NCBI RefSeq assembly: GCF_030816155.1
Contig: NZ_JAUSXR010000001.1
Coordinates: 868,001 to 932,000, forward strand
Source: Arthrobacter woluwensis
GTDB taxonomy: Bacteria; Actinomycetota; Actinomycetes; Actinomycetales; Micrococcaceae
Direction of reading: 5' to 3'
Length of the DNA stretch: 64,000 nucleotides
The notes below the pieces were generated by a model. The model was not told the DNA's origin. It did no database searches and saw only the letters and a program-made list of their open reading frames with translations. Below, in pieces: positions 56,427 through 64,000 of the stretch. How positions within the stretch are numbered: the stretch's first letter is position 1; every line of letters begins with the position of its first letter. A program made the position numbers and the translations under genes.

Positions 56427-56595
56427 GATGAAACTCCTCGATGGTGCGGGTGAGTGATGGTTCAGAGTCAACCCCACCGCGCTGCGGAGGGGAATGGGCA
56501 GACCTCCCCATTCGCCTTGCCGCCGCAGGCGAGGGCCTCTGGGACGTTCTGTGACGCAGCCCTTTTCCGCGTTCCCTCCGGCCCCCTACCCTGGG

Positions 56596-56710
56596 TTGCA
56601 GGTCATGAGTGCCAGCATCGAGCCCCGGCTTGCTGGCCGGCAACCCTCCGTCCGCGGCGGGGTGCCCCGGGTGAAGACCAGGCGGGTCGGCATGCACGCC
56701 GGCACGCAAG
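56596..56710 (+). promoter_or_regulatory. SAM-IV riboswitch before metY
   Basis: The core has the SAM-I/SAM-IV consensus: GGTC...GACC closing stem (56601 and 56676), AGTGCCAGC, CCCCGG-TTGCTGGCCGG, CAACCCTCC, then GGGGTGCCCCGGGTGAAGACC. This arrangement with the extra 3' pseudoknot region is the actinobacterial SAM-IV class. S-adenosylmethionine binding should lower metY expression. The 3' limit is approximate. A TACCCT at 56587 is a possible -10. Confidence 0.88.
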
Positions 56711-56816
56711 CGCGGGCCGTGGGCGCCGTCTCTTTCCCTTCAGGTTCTCCTTCGGGAAGGCTGACGCCGCGATGGTGGGGGAGACCGTTCCTGGCCCTTG
56801 AAATCTAAGGAAAGCC

Positions 56817-58136
56817 ATGACCAACAACTGGTCCTTCGAAACCCGCCAGATCCATGTCGGACAGGAGCCGGACGCCGTCACCGGCGCGCGGGCCCTGCCG
56901 ATCTACCAGACCACGTCCTTCGTGTTCCCGAGTGCCGAGAGCGCCGCCAACCGCTTCGCGCTCGCCGAACTGGCCCCTATCTACACCCGCATCGGCAACC
57001 CGACGCAGGACGCCGTCGAACAGCGCATCGCCAGCCTCGAAGGCGGCCTGGCGGCCCTGCTGCTCAGCTCCGGCCAGGCCGCGGAGACGTTCGCCATCCT
57101 CAACGTGGCCGAGGCGGGTGACCACGTGGTGGCCAGCCCCAGCCTGTACGGCGGCACCTACAACCTCCTGGCCAACACCCTGAAGAAGTTCGGCATCGAG
57201 GTCACCTTCGTCGAGGACCCGGACAATCTGGACCACTGGCGCGCCGCCGTCCGGCCGACCACCAAGCTCTTCTTCGCCGAGGTCGTCTCCAACCCGCGGC
57301 AGGACATCCTGGACATCGAGGGCGTGGCCTCCGTGGCGCACGAATCCGGCGTCCCGCTGATCGTGGACAACACCCTTGCCACCCCGTACCTCATCCGGCC
57401 TCTCGAGTGGGGCGCGGACATCGTGGTGCATTCGGCCACCAAGTACCTGGGCGGTCACGGCAGCGCGATCGCCGGTGTGATCGTGGACTCCGGCAAGTTC
57501 GACTTCGGCGCGGACCCGGAGAAGTTCCCGGGCTTCAACACCCCGGACGAGAGCTACAACGGACTCGTCTACGCCCGCGACCTCGGCGCGGACGGTGCGC
57601 TGGGCGCCAACCTCAGCTACATCCTGAAGGCCCGCGTGCAGCTGCTGCGTGACCTTGGATCCGCCGTCAGCCCGTTCAACGCGTTCCTCATCGCGCAGGG
57701 CCTCGAGACGCTGAGCCTCCGCGTCGAGCGCCACGTGGAGAACGCGCTGAAGGTCGCCGAGTTCCTGGAGGCGCGCGACGACGTCGAACGCGTCGCGTAC
57801 GCAGGCCTGCCGAGCAGCCCGTGGTACGAGCGGGGGCGCAAGTACGGTCCGAACGGCATCGGCGCCGTGGTGGCGTTCGAGATCGCCGGCGGACTCGAAG
57901 CCGGCAAGGCGTTCGTGGACGCGCTGGAACTCCACTCGCATGTGGCGAACCTGGGCGATGTCCGTTCCCTCGTCATCCACCCGGCGTCCACCACGCACGC
58001 CCAGCTCAGCGAGGCCGGTCAGCGCGCCGCGGGCGTCACCCCGGGTCTGGTCCGTCTCGCAGTGGGCATCGAGCACATCGACGACATCCTGGCCGATCTG
58101 GACGCCGGTTTCCGGGCCGCGAAGGCCGCCGTCTGA
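56817..58136 (+). CDS. metY: O-acetylhomoserine sulfhydrylase (MetY)
   Basis: A 439-residue PLP enzyme of the Cys/Met metabolism family. It makes homocysteine from O-acetylhomoserine and sulfide. The PLP lysine is in HSATKYLGGHG (Lys 209), with the phosphate-binding LSSGQAAETFAIL earlier, and the C-terminal RLAVGIEHIDDILADLDAGF is a family hallmark. The length (about 430) favours MetY over the shorter cystathionine synthases. The ATG at 56817 follows AAGGAAA. Its product pathway step follows MetX, encoded next, and both are under separate SAM-IV switches. Confidence 0.94.
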   Translation: MTNNWSFETRQIHVGQEPDAVTGARALPIYQTTSFVFPSAESAANRFALAELAPIYTRIGNPTQDAVEQRIASLEGGLAALLLSSGQAAETFAILNVAEAGDHVVASPSLYGGTYNLLANTLKKFGIEVTFVEDPDNLDHWRAAVRPTTKLFFAEVVSNPRQDILDIEGVASVAHESGVPLIVDNTLATPYLIRPLEWGADIVVHSATKYLGGHGSAIAGVIVDSGKFDFGADPEKFPGFNTPDESYNGLVYARDLGADGALGANLSYILKARVQLLRDLGSAVSPFNAFLIAQGLETLSLRVERHVENALKVAEFLEARDDVERVAYAGLPSSPWYERGRKYGPNGIGAVVAFEIAGGLEAGKAFVDALELHSHVANLGDVRSLVIHPASTTHAQLSEAGQRAAGVTPGLVRLAVGIEHIDDILADLDAGFRAAKAAV

Positions 58137-58165
58137 GCCCCTCGGGGCATCCGCGGGACATCCAC

Positions 58166-58195
58166 GGGCCGCGCATTCTTCGGAATGCGCGGCCC
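58166..58195 (+). terminator. Terminator after metY, UUCG loop
   Basis: Perfect 13-bp stem GGGCCGCGCATTC-ttcg-GAATGCGCGGCCC, a C(UUCG)G tetraloop, 30 bases after the metY stop. It separates metY from metX. Confidence 0.88.
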
Positions 58196-58285
58196 TTGCT
58201 GCCACTTGGGCGAACATAAATCCCGAGAGCCTGTCTCATGAAGCGTCATCTTCAGAAACGGCCTCTTCCGATCCTTTACACTGGT

Positions 58286-58400
58286 CCGAGAGTCACGAGT
58301 GCCAGCGCCAAACCCCGGTTCGCTGGCCGGCAACCCTCCTCCTGCGGTGGGGTGCCCCGGGTGAAGACTCGGCCCAGCGCCGGCCGGCGCGGGCAAGCTC
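58286..58400 (+). promoter_or_regulatory. SAM-IV riboswitch before metX
   Basis: A second copy of the same consensus: AGTGCCAGC, CCCCGG-TTCGCTGGCCGG, CAACCCTCC, GGGGTGCCCCGGGTGAAGACTC. The closing stem is changed on both sides (GAGTC for GGTC) and keeps its pairing, which supports a real structure. A TACACT (58277) just before it is a possible -10. The 3' limit is approximate. Confidence 0.88.
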
Positions 58401-58415
58401 AGGAATAGAGGCCCC

Positions 58416-59573
58416 ATGACTATCGCTGCATCCCGTCCACTGTCCACTGCGCGGGACACCACCACCCGCGAGGAGCGCGACGCCGACGCGCGCCACGGTG
58501 TGCAGCGCACCGCCGTCGTCGGGCCGCTGGAGCTGGAGGCCGGCGGGAAGCTGCCGGACGTCACCCTCGCGTACGAGACCTGGGGGACGCTCGCGCCCGA
58601 TGGCGGCAACGCGGTCCTGATCCAGCACGCCCTCACGGGAAGCGCGCACGTCGCACAGGGTGACACGGACGAGGAGGGCTGGTGGGACGGACTGGTCGGC
58701 CCGGGCCGCGCGATCGACACGGACCGGTTCTTCGTGGTGGCCGTGAACATCATCGGCGGCTGCAACGGCAGCACGGGGCCGTCCAGCCCCGCCCCCGATG
58801 GCAAACCGTGGGGTTCCCGGTTCCCGTTCATCACGCTCCGCGACGCGGCGGTCGCCGAGGCGCGGCTCGCGGATCAGCTGGGCATCCGGCAGTGGTTCGC
58901 GGTGGTCGGCGGGTCCATGGGTGGCGCGCGGGCGCTGGAATGGGCCGCGGGGTTCCCCGAGCGGGTCCGCAAGTGCGCGGTGATCGCGATCGGCGCCCAC
59001 AGCACCGCCGAGCAGATCGCCCTGGCCCAGGCGCAGACCCTCGCCATCCGCCAGGACCCGGCCTTCCGCGACGGCGACTACTACGACGGCCCGGCGCCCG
59101 AGGCGGGCCTGGCCCTGGCGCGCCGGATCGCGCACATCTCCTATCGCAGTGAGGCGGAGCTCGAGGCCCGCTTCAGCCGCAAACCCCAGGAGGGCGAGTC
59201 GCCGCTCAACGCCTCCGCCCTCGCCGAACGGGGCCGGTACCAGGTGGAGAGCTACCTGGACCATCAGGGCGGCAAGCTCGTCCGCCGTTTCGACGCCAAC
59301 AGCTACATCGCGCTGACGGAAGCGCTCATGAGCCACGACGTCGGCCGCGGCCGCGGCGGCGTCGAGGCGGCGCTGGCGGACAGCCCGGTCGAGTTCTTCG
59401 TCGCCGCGGTGGAGTCCGACCGGCTCTACCTGCCCCGGCAGTCCGAGGCCCTCGCCGCGGCCCTGCCCGGAGACGTCACGGTGCACCGGATCGCCTCGGA
59501 GATCGGCCACGACGGCTTCCTCACGGAAGCGGGCCAGCTCGGCGCGCTGCTCGGCCGGACGCTTTTCGCCTGA
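58416..59573 (+). CDS. metX: Homoserine O-acetyltransferase
   Basis: A 385-residue alpha/beta-hydrolase that acetylates L-homoserine with acetyl-CoA, the first committed step to methionine. The nucleophile is in VVGGSMGGARALEW (Ser 167), the acid in VAAVESDRLYLPRQ, and the histidine in EIGHDGFLTEAGQL. The opening GNAVLIQHALTGSAHVAQG is a MetX hallmark. The ATG at 58416 follows the second SAM-IV switch. No terminator hairpin of the metY kind is seen until the palindrome at 59655. Confidence 0.95.
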   Translation: MTIAASRPLSTARDTTTREERDADARHGVQRTAVVGPLELEAGGKLPDVTLAYETWGTLAPDGGNAVLIQHALTGSAHVAQGDTDEEGWWDGLVGPGRAIDTDRFFVVAVNIIGGCNGSTGPSSPAPDGKPWGSRFPFITLRDAAVAEARLADQLGIRQWFAVVGGSMGGARALEWAAGFPERVRKCAVIAIGAHSTAEQIALAQAQTLAIRQDPAFRDGDYYDGPAPEAGLALARRIAHISYRSEAELEARFSRKPQEGESPLNASALAERGRYQVESYLDHQGGKLVRRFDANSYIALTEALMSHDVGRGRGGVEAALADSPVEFFVAAVESDRLYLPRQSEALAAALPGDVTVHRIASEIGHDGFLTEAGQLGALLGRTLFA

Positions 59574-59612
59574 GGCGGGCCTATCCGGCATTCTCAACCC
59601 CGCCTCCAGATT

Positions 59613-59648
59613 CCCATCCGGCCCTCACAACCCATCCGGCCCTCACAA
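59613..59648. repeat. Two tandem 18-bp copies
   Basis: CCCATCCGGCCCTCACAA occurs twice in a row, with a decayed copy just before (about 59580) and the first bases of a third after, between metX and the next gene. Confidence 0.85.
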
Positions 59649-59654
59649 CCCATT

Positions 59655-59718
59655 GACTGCTCCATAGGAAGTCATTCCGCCGCGAAATCCGGGGAAAACG
59701 ACATCCTATGGAGCAGTC
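59655..59718. terminator. Palindrome after metX
   Basis: Arms GACTGCTCCATAGGA (59655-59669) and its complement (59704-59718) pair perfectly around a 34-base loop with partial inner pairing. Probable terminator for metX. Confidence 0.65.
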
Positions 59719-59759
59719 GCTGAGGGGATCTCCGCAGGTCCGGATGGGATAATCCCGTC

Positions 59760-60314
59760 ATGGCTCTGGAAAACCTGCTGCTCCGTCTCGACCGCATCGC
59801 CGGAGGCCGCCAGGCCGGCGTCCGCATCGGGGAGCGGCAGCGGCTCCATCCGAAGACGCGGCGCGCTTTCACCTGGGTGCTGTGGCTCCTGGTGCTGGAG
59901 CTCGTGCTGGGAGTCGGGGCCGTCGTCGTCGCGCTGGTGCTGTCGAGCAGCGGCGAGCCGGTGCCGTTCGCCGTCTGGATGCGCACCGTGGTGGTGCTCG
60001 GGATGACGGCCACCCTGTTCTACTTCGCGTGGCGCGCGACCAAGGGCTGGTACTGGGCGTACCAGCGGCTCCGGCTGTTCGCGCAGATCTTCCCCGTGGT
60101 CACGCTCGTCATGGCCGCGATCCCCGGGCTGTATCCGCTGTGGATGGTGACCGAGCAGATCGTGTTCAGCCTCATCATGATCGGCATCGCCGACTTCCTC
60201 ACGAGCGATCACATGAGGATCGCGTTCCGGAAGCCCGGCGCGCCCCGGGACCTGGATCCGGATCTGGACCCGGACGACCAGGCCCCGGACGATCAGGCCC
60301 CGGCGGCGTCCTGA
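59760..60314 (+). CDS. Membrane protein of unknown function
   Basis: A 184-residue protein with about four hydrophobic segments (WVLWLLVLELVLGVGAVVVALVL, TVVVLGMTATLFYFAW, FPVVTLVMAAIPGLYPLW, IVFSLIMIGIADFL). The C-terminus is a short acidic repeat (DLDPDLDPDDQAPDDQAP), likely disordered. I do not recognise a family. A GATAAT hexamer ends 6 bases before the ATG, so the message may be leaderless. It runs into the convergent GDSL gene with one base between the stops. Confidence 0.75.
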   Translation: MALENLLLRLDRIAGGRQAGVRIGERQRLHPKTRRAFTWVLWLLVLELVLGVGAVVVALVLSSSGEPVPFAVWMRTVVVLGMTATLFYFAWRATKGWYWAYQRLRLFAQIFPVVTLVMAAIPGLYPLWMVTEQIVFSLIMIGIADFLTSDHMRIAFRKPGAPRDLDPDLDPDDQAPDDQAPAAS

Positions 60315-60315
60315 G

Positions 60316-61191
60316 TCAGAGCTCCTGACCCGGCAGGAACACCGGCCCCGCCACCGGGCGCTTGGGCTGGATGCCGTCGCCCGACGACTGGTGCCGCAGG
60401 CGGCGCAGGACCCACGGGAACAGGTGCTCGCGTGCCCACAGGAAGTCCTCGGTGCGAGCGGTGCGCCACGTCTTCTCCGGCATGGGCTTGGGGGAGAGCG
60501 GTTCCAGAGTGTGCTGGACGTTCAGGGCGTCCAGGACCATCGTCGCGATGGTGTGGTGGCCGAGGGGCGAGAAGTGGAGGCGGTCCTGGTCCCAGTACTG
60601 CGAGCCGGCGAGCTGCCGCAGCGACCACATGTCCGCGATCACGGCGTCGTGCCGCGCGGCCACGGTGCGCAGGTTCTCGTTGTAGATGGCCACCTTGCCG
60701 CGGAGCGGGCTCAACACGGTCGACACCGTGTCCGGGCCGTTGAACAGCACCACCGTGGCGCCCTCGGAGGCGAGACGGCCGACGGCGGCGTCCAGCGTGT
60801 TGGCGAGGGCGTCGGGATCGCCGCCGGGACGGATGAGGTCGTTGCCGCCGGCGGAGATGGTGATCAGATCCGGCTTGAGGTCCAGGCAGGGGTCCACCTG
60901 CTCATCGATGATCTGCTGCAGGAGACGCCCGCGGATGGCGAGGTTGGCATACGCGAAGTCCGGGTGTCCGGCGCTCAATTCCTCCGCCACGCGGTCCGCC
61001 CAGCCGCGGTGGCCGCCCGGGCTCGCCGGCTCGGGATCGCCGATGCCCTCCGTGAAGGAGTCGCCGAGGGCCACGTACCGGGACCACGGGTGGCCGCCGT
61101 CGCTCTCCTGCTGAACTTGAGGAGAGGAAGCCGGCGCGGGAAATACTGGCCCTGAAGATAACTGAGAGGAGTCGCTCATTCTTCCCATCAT
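60316..61191 (-). CDS. SGNH/GDSL hydrolase family protein
   Basis: A 291-residue esterase/lipase-like protein of the SGNH fold. Block I is YVALGDSFTEGIGD (Ser about 45), block III the asparagine in ISAGGNDLIRPGGD, and block V the histidine in RLHFSPLGHHTIA (His about 215). No signal peptide is evident after the Ser/Pro-rich start, so it is probably cytoplasmic. The first ATG (61191) is taken. ATG 61179 is possible, although the GGGAAGA there is too close. The substrate is unknown. Confidence 0.86.
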   Translation of the reverse strand: MMGRMSDSSQLSSGPVFPAPASSPQVQQESDGGHPWSRYVALGDSFTEGIGDPEPASPGGHRGWADRVAEELSAGHPDFAYANLAIRGRLLQQIIDEQVDPCLDLKPDLITISAGGNDLIRPGGDPDALANTLDAAVGRLASEGATVVLFNGPDTVSTVLSPLRGKVAIYNENLRTVAARHDAVIADMWSLRQLAGSQYWDQDRLHFSPLGHHTIATMVLDALNVQHTLEPLSPKPMPEKTWRTARTEDFLWAREHLFPWVLRRLRHQSSGDGIQPKRPVAGPVFLPGQEL

Positions 61192-61284
61192 GCCCCCGGG
61201 CGGCTCGGTTACGCCACCGTAGCTTCCGGAACGCGCCGCCCTCTTCGGCCGGGCCGATCAGGCCGTGATGGCAGAATACGAGCC

Positions 61285-61941
61285 ATGAGTCTTGACGCCC
61301 CCGCCTTCCCCGCACCCACCGTCCTCTGGTCCGTCCCCGAAGATCAGCGGCAGGGCCGGCCTCTGCTGGTGCTTCTGCACGGCTACGGCGCCAACGAGGC
61401 GGACCTGTTCGGGCTGGCGGATCAGCTCCCGGACGAATTCGTGGTCGCGAGCGTGCGTGCGCCCCTGACGATGGGGCCGGGGTTCACCTGGTTCCCGCTC
61501 ACCGGATCCCTCGATTACTCCTTCGACGCCGTCAAGGCCGCGACCGACTACGTCCTCGAGTGGCTGGACGGGGTGCGCGAGGAGTTCACCTCCGTGAGCC
61601 TTCTGGGGTTCTCCATGGGCATGGCGATGGCCACCAGCATGTGGCGCCGCCGCCCGCAGGACTTCGCGGCGATCGTGGGGCTGTCAGGTTTCGCCGTCGA
61701 GGGTGGCACCGACTGGTTCCGGGACGCGGAGCTCGACGGCAGCACGCCCTTCTTCTGGGGCCGCGATCCGCAGGACCCCGTGATCCCGCGCGAGAAGGTC
61801 GATTTCACCGCGGCCTGGCTGCTCGGCAAGGCCCGCGCCACCAAGGTGCAGTACAGCGGCGTGTGGCACGGCATCAGCCCTCAGGAAGTGGGGCACGTCG
61901 CCGAATTCCTCGGCTTCGAGGTGCTCAGCCCGCAGCGATGA
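61285..61941 (+). CDS. Alpha/beta hydrolase, carboxylesterase type
   Basis: A 218-residue esterase of the phospholipase/carboxylesterase (Abhydrolase_2) family. The opening LVLLHGYGANEADLFGLADQLP carries the oxyanion loop, the nucleophile is in LLGFSMGMAMATSM (Ser about 112), the acid in GRDPQDPVIP, and the histidine in GVWHGISPQE. Members hydrolyse short esters. The gene stands alone and overlaps the convergent S4 gene by 17 bases at the 3' end. Confidence 0.87.
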   Translation: MSLDAPAFPAPTVLWSVPEDQRQGRPLLVLLHGYGANEADLFGLADQLPDEFVVASVRAPLTMGPGFTWFPLTGSLDYSFDAVKAATDYVLEWLDGVREEFTSVSLLGFSMGMAMATSMWRRRPQDFAAIVGLSGFAVEGGTDWFRDAELDGSTPFFWGRDPQDPVIPREKVDFTAAWLLGKARATKVQYSGVWHGISPQEVGHVAEFLGFEVLSPQR

Positions 61942-62164
61942 CGCGGACGCTCTGACCGTTGACCGTCACCACGTCGCCCGTCGTCAGCTGACGGCCCCGG
62001 CGGTCTTCGATGTCGCCGTTGACCTTGACCAGCCCGTTCTTGATGAGCTCGGTCGCCTCCACGCCGTCGTCGGCGAGGGAGGAGAGCTTGAGAAGCTGAC
62101 CCAGGCGGATCATCGAATCCCGGATCTCGATGGTGTCGATGCCGTCCGGTGCAGGAGAAGTCAT
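61925..62164 (-). CDS. S4-domain RNA-binding protein (YbcJ-like)
   Basis: A 79-residue small protein made almost entirely of an S4 RNA-binding fold: IRLGQLLKLSSLADDGVEATELIKNGLVKVNG, then the GDIEDRRGRQLTTGDVV loop. This matches the YbcJ/YaaA group of stand-alone S4 proteins, which bind structured RNA. Its precise target is unknown. It is divergent from the lactonase gene and overlaps the 3' end of the esterase gene. Confidence 0.87.
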   Translation of the reverse strand: MTSPAPDGIDTIEIRDSMIRLGQLLKLSSLADDGVEATELIKNGLVKVNGDIEDRRGRQLTTGDVVTVNGQSVRVIAAG

Positions 62165-62196
62165 ATCCCCATGATGCCTTACCCCACGGAGGAACG

Positions 62197-63264
62197 ATGA
62201 ACATCCCTCTCTATCTCGGCAGCTACACCGAGGACGGTTCCGGCCGTGGTTCCGGGGTGCAGCGCGTGACGGTCGACCCGGTGGCCGGGGAGCTGACGGT
62301 GCTGGCCACGAGCTCTGGCGTGCGCAACCCGTCGTTCCTGCTGTGCGGGCCGGGCGGCCGCCTTTTCGCCGTGGAGGAGCTCGACGCCGGCCAGGTGGTC
62401 GAGCTGGACCCGGAGACCCTCGCGGTCAAGGCCCGGGTGAGCAGCGGCGGGTCGTCGCCGTGTCACCTCGGCCTGGCCGGCGGGCTGCTCCTCGTCGCGA
62501 ACTACGGCTCCGGGACGGTCTCCGGTCTTCCGCTGGACGGTCCGTGGGGCACCGAACCGCTGTGGACCGTGGGACAGGAGGGCGCGGGACAGGACGGCGC
62601 CGGCCCGGTGGCCGACCGTCAGGAAGGGCCCCATGCCCACTCGACCCTCGCGCTGGGCGAGGACCGCTTCCTCGTGGCGGACCTGGGCCGGGACCGGGTC
62701 GACGAATACCTCCTGGGTGAGGACAGTCCGGAGCTCGTGGGCGGGCTGGACCTCCCGCCCGGCACCGGACCGCGGCATCTGCTCCTGGAGGAGCCCGCGG
62801 CTGGGGTCGGCGAGGGCGCCAGCAAGGGGGCGGTGGTGCTCTGGGTGGTCGGTGAACTCGACGCCGCACTCCACCGTGCCGTCCGCGCCGAGAACGGGTC
62901 GTGGGCCCTGGCCGGTGAGCCCGTGGCGTTGGCTCCCGGTCACGAGCAGGCCTATCCGAGTGAGATCACCGGCCACCCCGGCTCCGGTGAGCGGGCACTC
63001 GTGGTGGGCGTGCGCGGGAGCGACACGCTCGCCGTCGTCGCGCGCGAGGAAGGGGAGGAGCGGCTGCTCCGGACACTTCCGTGCGGCGGCGCGTGGCCCC
63101 GTCACCTGGCCTGGGCGCGCGCCGACGACGGCGCCCCGCACCTCTGCGTCGCGGCGGAACGCGGGCACCGGCTGAGCGTGTTCGTCCCCGGCCCGGACGG
63201 CGAACTCACCCCGGTGGGCGGCGTGGAGACGTTCAGCCCGACGTACGTGCTGCCGGTAGGCTAG
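62197..63264 (+). CDS. Lactonase family beta-propeller (Pgl-like)
   Basis: A 355-residue seven-bladed beta-propeller lactonase, similar to the YbhE type of 6-phosphogluconolactonase. Motifs: [78 protein letters not shown] and [11 protein letters not shown], each marking a blade. The enzyme opens 6-phosphogluconolactone or a related lactone. The ATG at 62197 follows GGAGGAAC. No pentose-phosphate genes are adjacent, so the substrate is not fixed. Confidence 0.85.
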   Translation: MNIPLYLGSYTEDGSGRGSGVQRVTVDPVAGELTVLATSSGVRNPSFLLCGPGGRLFAVEELDAGQVVELDPETLAVKARVSSGGSSPCHLGLAGGLLLVANYGSGTVSGLPLDGPWGTEPLWTVGQEGAGQDGAGPVADRQEGPHAHSTLALGEDRFLVADLGRDRVDEYLLGEDSPELVGGLDLPPGTGPRHLLLEEPAAGVGEGASKGAVVLWVVGELDAALHRAVRAENGSWALAGEPVALAPGHEQAYPSEITGHPGSGERALVVGVRGSDTLAVVAREEGEERLLRTLPCGGAWPRHLAWARADDGAPHLCVAAERGHRLSVFVPGPDGELTPVGGVETFSPTYVLPVG

Positions 63265-63347
63265 GACGTGTGTCCCCACTGGGGGACCGGCACGAGTATC
63301 CGCACCCGGACCGCACCCAGCGGCCCGCTTTCCCTGGAGTTGTTCAT

Positions 63348-64000
63348 ATGGCAGCAAAGTCCACCCTCGATTCGGTCATCTCCCTCGCCAAGCGGCGCGG
63401 ATTCGTTTTCCAGGCCGGTGAGATCTACGGTGGATCGCGCTCCGCGTGGGACTACGGCCCCCTCGGCGCCGAGCTCAAGGAGAACATCAAGCGCCAGTGG
63501 TGGCAGACCTTCGTCCGCGGCCGCGCCGACATGGTCGGCCTGGACTCGTCCGTGATCCTGCCGTCGAAGGTGTGGGAGGCCTCCGGTCACGTCGCCACCT
63601 TCACGGACCCGCTGGTCGAGTGCCTCTCCTGCCACAAGCGCCACCGCCAGGACCACCTCCTGGAGGCGTACGAGGCGAAGAAGGGCCGCGCCCCGGAGAA
63701 CGGCATGGACGACATCGTGTGCCCCGATTGCGGCACGCGCGGTGAGTGGACCGAGCCCCAGAACTTCTCGGGCCTCATGAAGACCTACCTCGGCCCGATC
63801 GACGACGAGTCCGGCAAGCACTACCTGCGCCCGGAGACGGCCCAGGGCATCTTCGTGAACTTCGCCAATGTGGTGACCGCCGCCCGCAAGAAGCCGCCGT
63901 TCGGCATCGGCCAGGTCGGCAAGGCGTTCCGCAACGAGATCACCCCCGGCAACTTCATCTTCCGCACCCGCGAGTTCGAGCAGATGGAGATCGAGTACTT
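63348..64000 (+). CDS. glyS: Glycyl-tRNA synthetase, partial (3' end outside window)
   Basis: The first 217 codons of a class II glycyl-tRNA synthetase of the single-chain (eukaryote-like, alpha2) type. Motifs: [32 protein letters not shown] at the start, the zinc-type cysteines CLSCHKRH and CPDCGTRG, and the class II motif region [14 protein letters not shown] with [29 protein letters not shown]. The ATG at 63348 follows GGAG. The reading frame is open to the last base. Confidence 0.93.
   Translation, partial: MAAKSTLDSVISLAKRRGFVFQAGEIYGGSRSAWDYGPLGAELKENIKRQWWQTFVRGRADMVGLDSSVILPSKVWEASGHVATFTDPLVECLSCHKRHRQDHLLEAYEAKKGRAPENGMDDIVCPDCGTRGEWTEPQNFSGLMKTYLGPIDDESGKHYLRPETAQGIFVNFANVVTAARKKPPFGIGQVGKAFRNEITPGNFIFRTREFEQMEIEY

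Overview
The window is high-GC DNA from an actinobacterium. The gene set (type VII secretion ATPase, GatCAB, SAM-IV riboswitches, Tat lipoproteins, NAD-dependent DNA ligase with a family-specific insert) fits the Micrococcaceae, most likely Arthrobacter or a close relative. This placement comes from gene content and protein style, not from a marker gene. I saw no rRNA, tRNA, transposase or CRISPR array.

Layout. 1-5.3 kb: the 3' part of a type VII secretion ATPase gene (eccC) with an apparent 1-base frameshift, then a more A/T-rich islet with two likely immunity genes (Imm33/DUF2185-like and SUFU-like). 5.3-9.7 kb: ligA, an inositol-phosphatase-like gene and two GNAT acetyltransferases. 9.7-14 kb: a CitA/CitB-type two-component system divergent from a CitMHS citrate transporter. 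14-19.8 kb: a Tat-exported HAD phosphatase, a MatC-PrpF organic-acid pair divergent from its LysR regulator, and an EamA transporter. 20.6-24 kb: gatC-gatA-gatB. 24-28.9 kb: a secreted protein, a 2-oxoglutarate oxygenase, a PP2C-like phosphatase and a KstD-like flavoprotein. 28.9-35 kb: an LplABC-type sugar importer with a LacI regulator and a Gfo/Idh/MocA dehydrogenase, preceded by two identical LacI-type operators. 35-42 kb: a LysR gene, a palindromic repeat array, a Tat amidohydrolase, tdh-kbl and hutI.

42-51.5 kb is the most coherent system. A 1472-residue secreted GH101 endo-alpha-N-acetylgalactosaminidase is divergent from an AgaS-like sugar-phosphate isomerase/deaminase, a ROK kinase, a PfkB kinase, a class II (tagatose-type) aldolase and a DeoR/AgaR regulator. 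The last four genes are joined by 4-base overlaps. Together they look like a locus for releasing mucin-type O-glycan and catabolising galactosamine. 51.5-56.4 kb holds a histidine phosphatase, a CPBP protease, a repeat-containing lipoprotein, a VOC protein and a small secreted protein. 56.6-59.6 kb has metY and metX, each behind its own SAM-IV riboswitch. The rest holds a membrane protein, GDSL hydrolase, esterase, S4 protein, Pgl-like lactonase and the 5' part of glycyl-tRNA synthetase.

A recurring feature is the long, near-perfect inverted repeats (arms 13-29 bp) between genes. Many look like actinobacterial terminators without a T-tract. Some lie where a terminator makes little sense, and two pairs share sequence, which suggests small dispersed palindromic elements. 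The 36.2-36.6 kb gap is the densest example, with an exact 40-bp direct repeat and several copies of a 12-bp hairpin arm.
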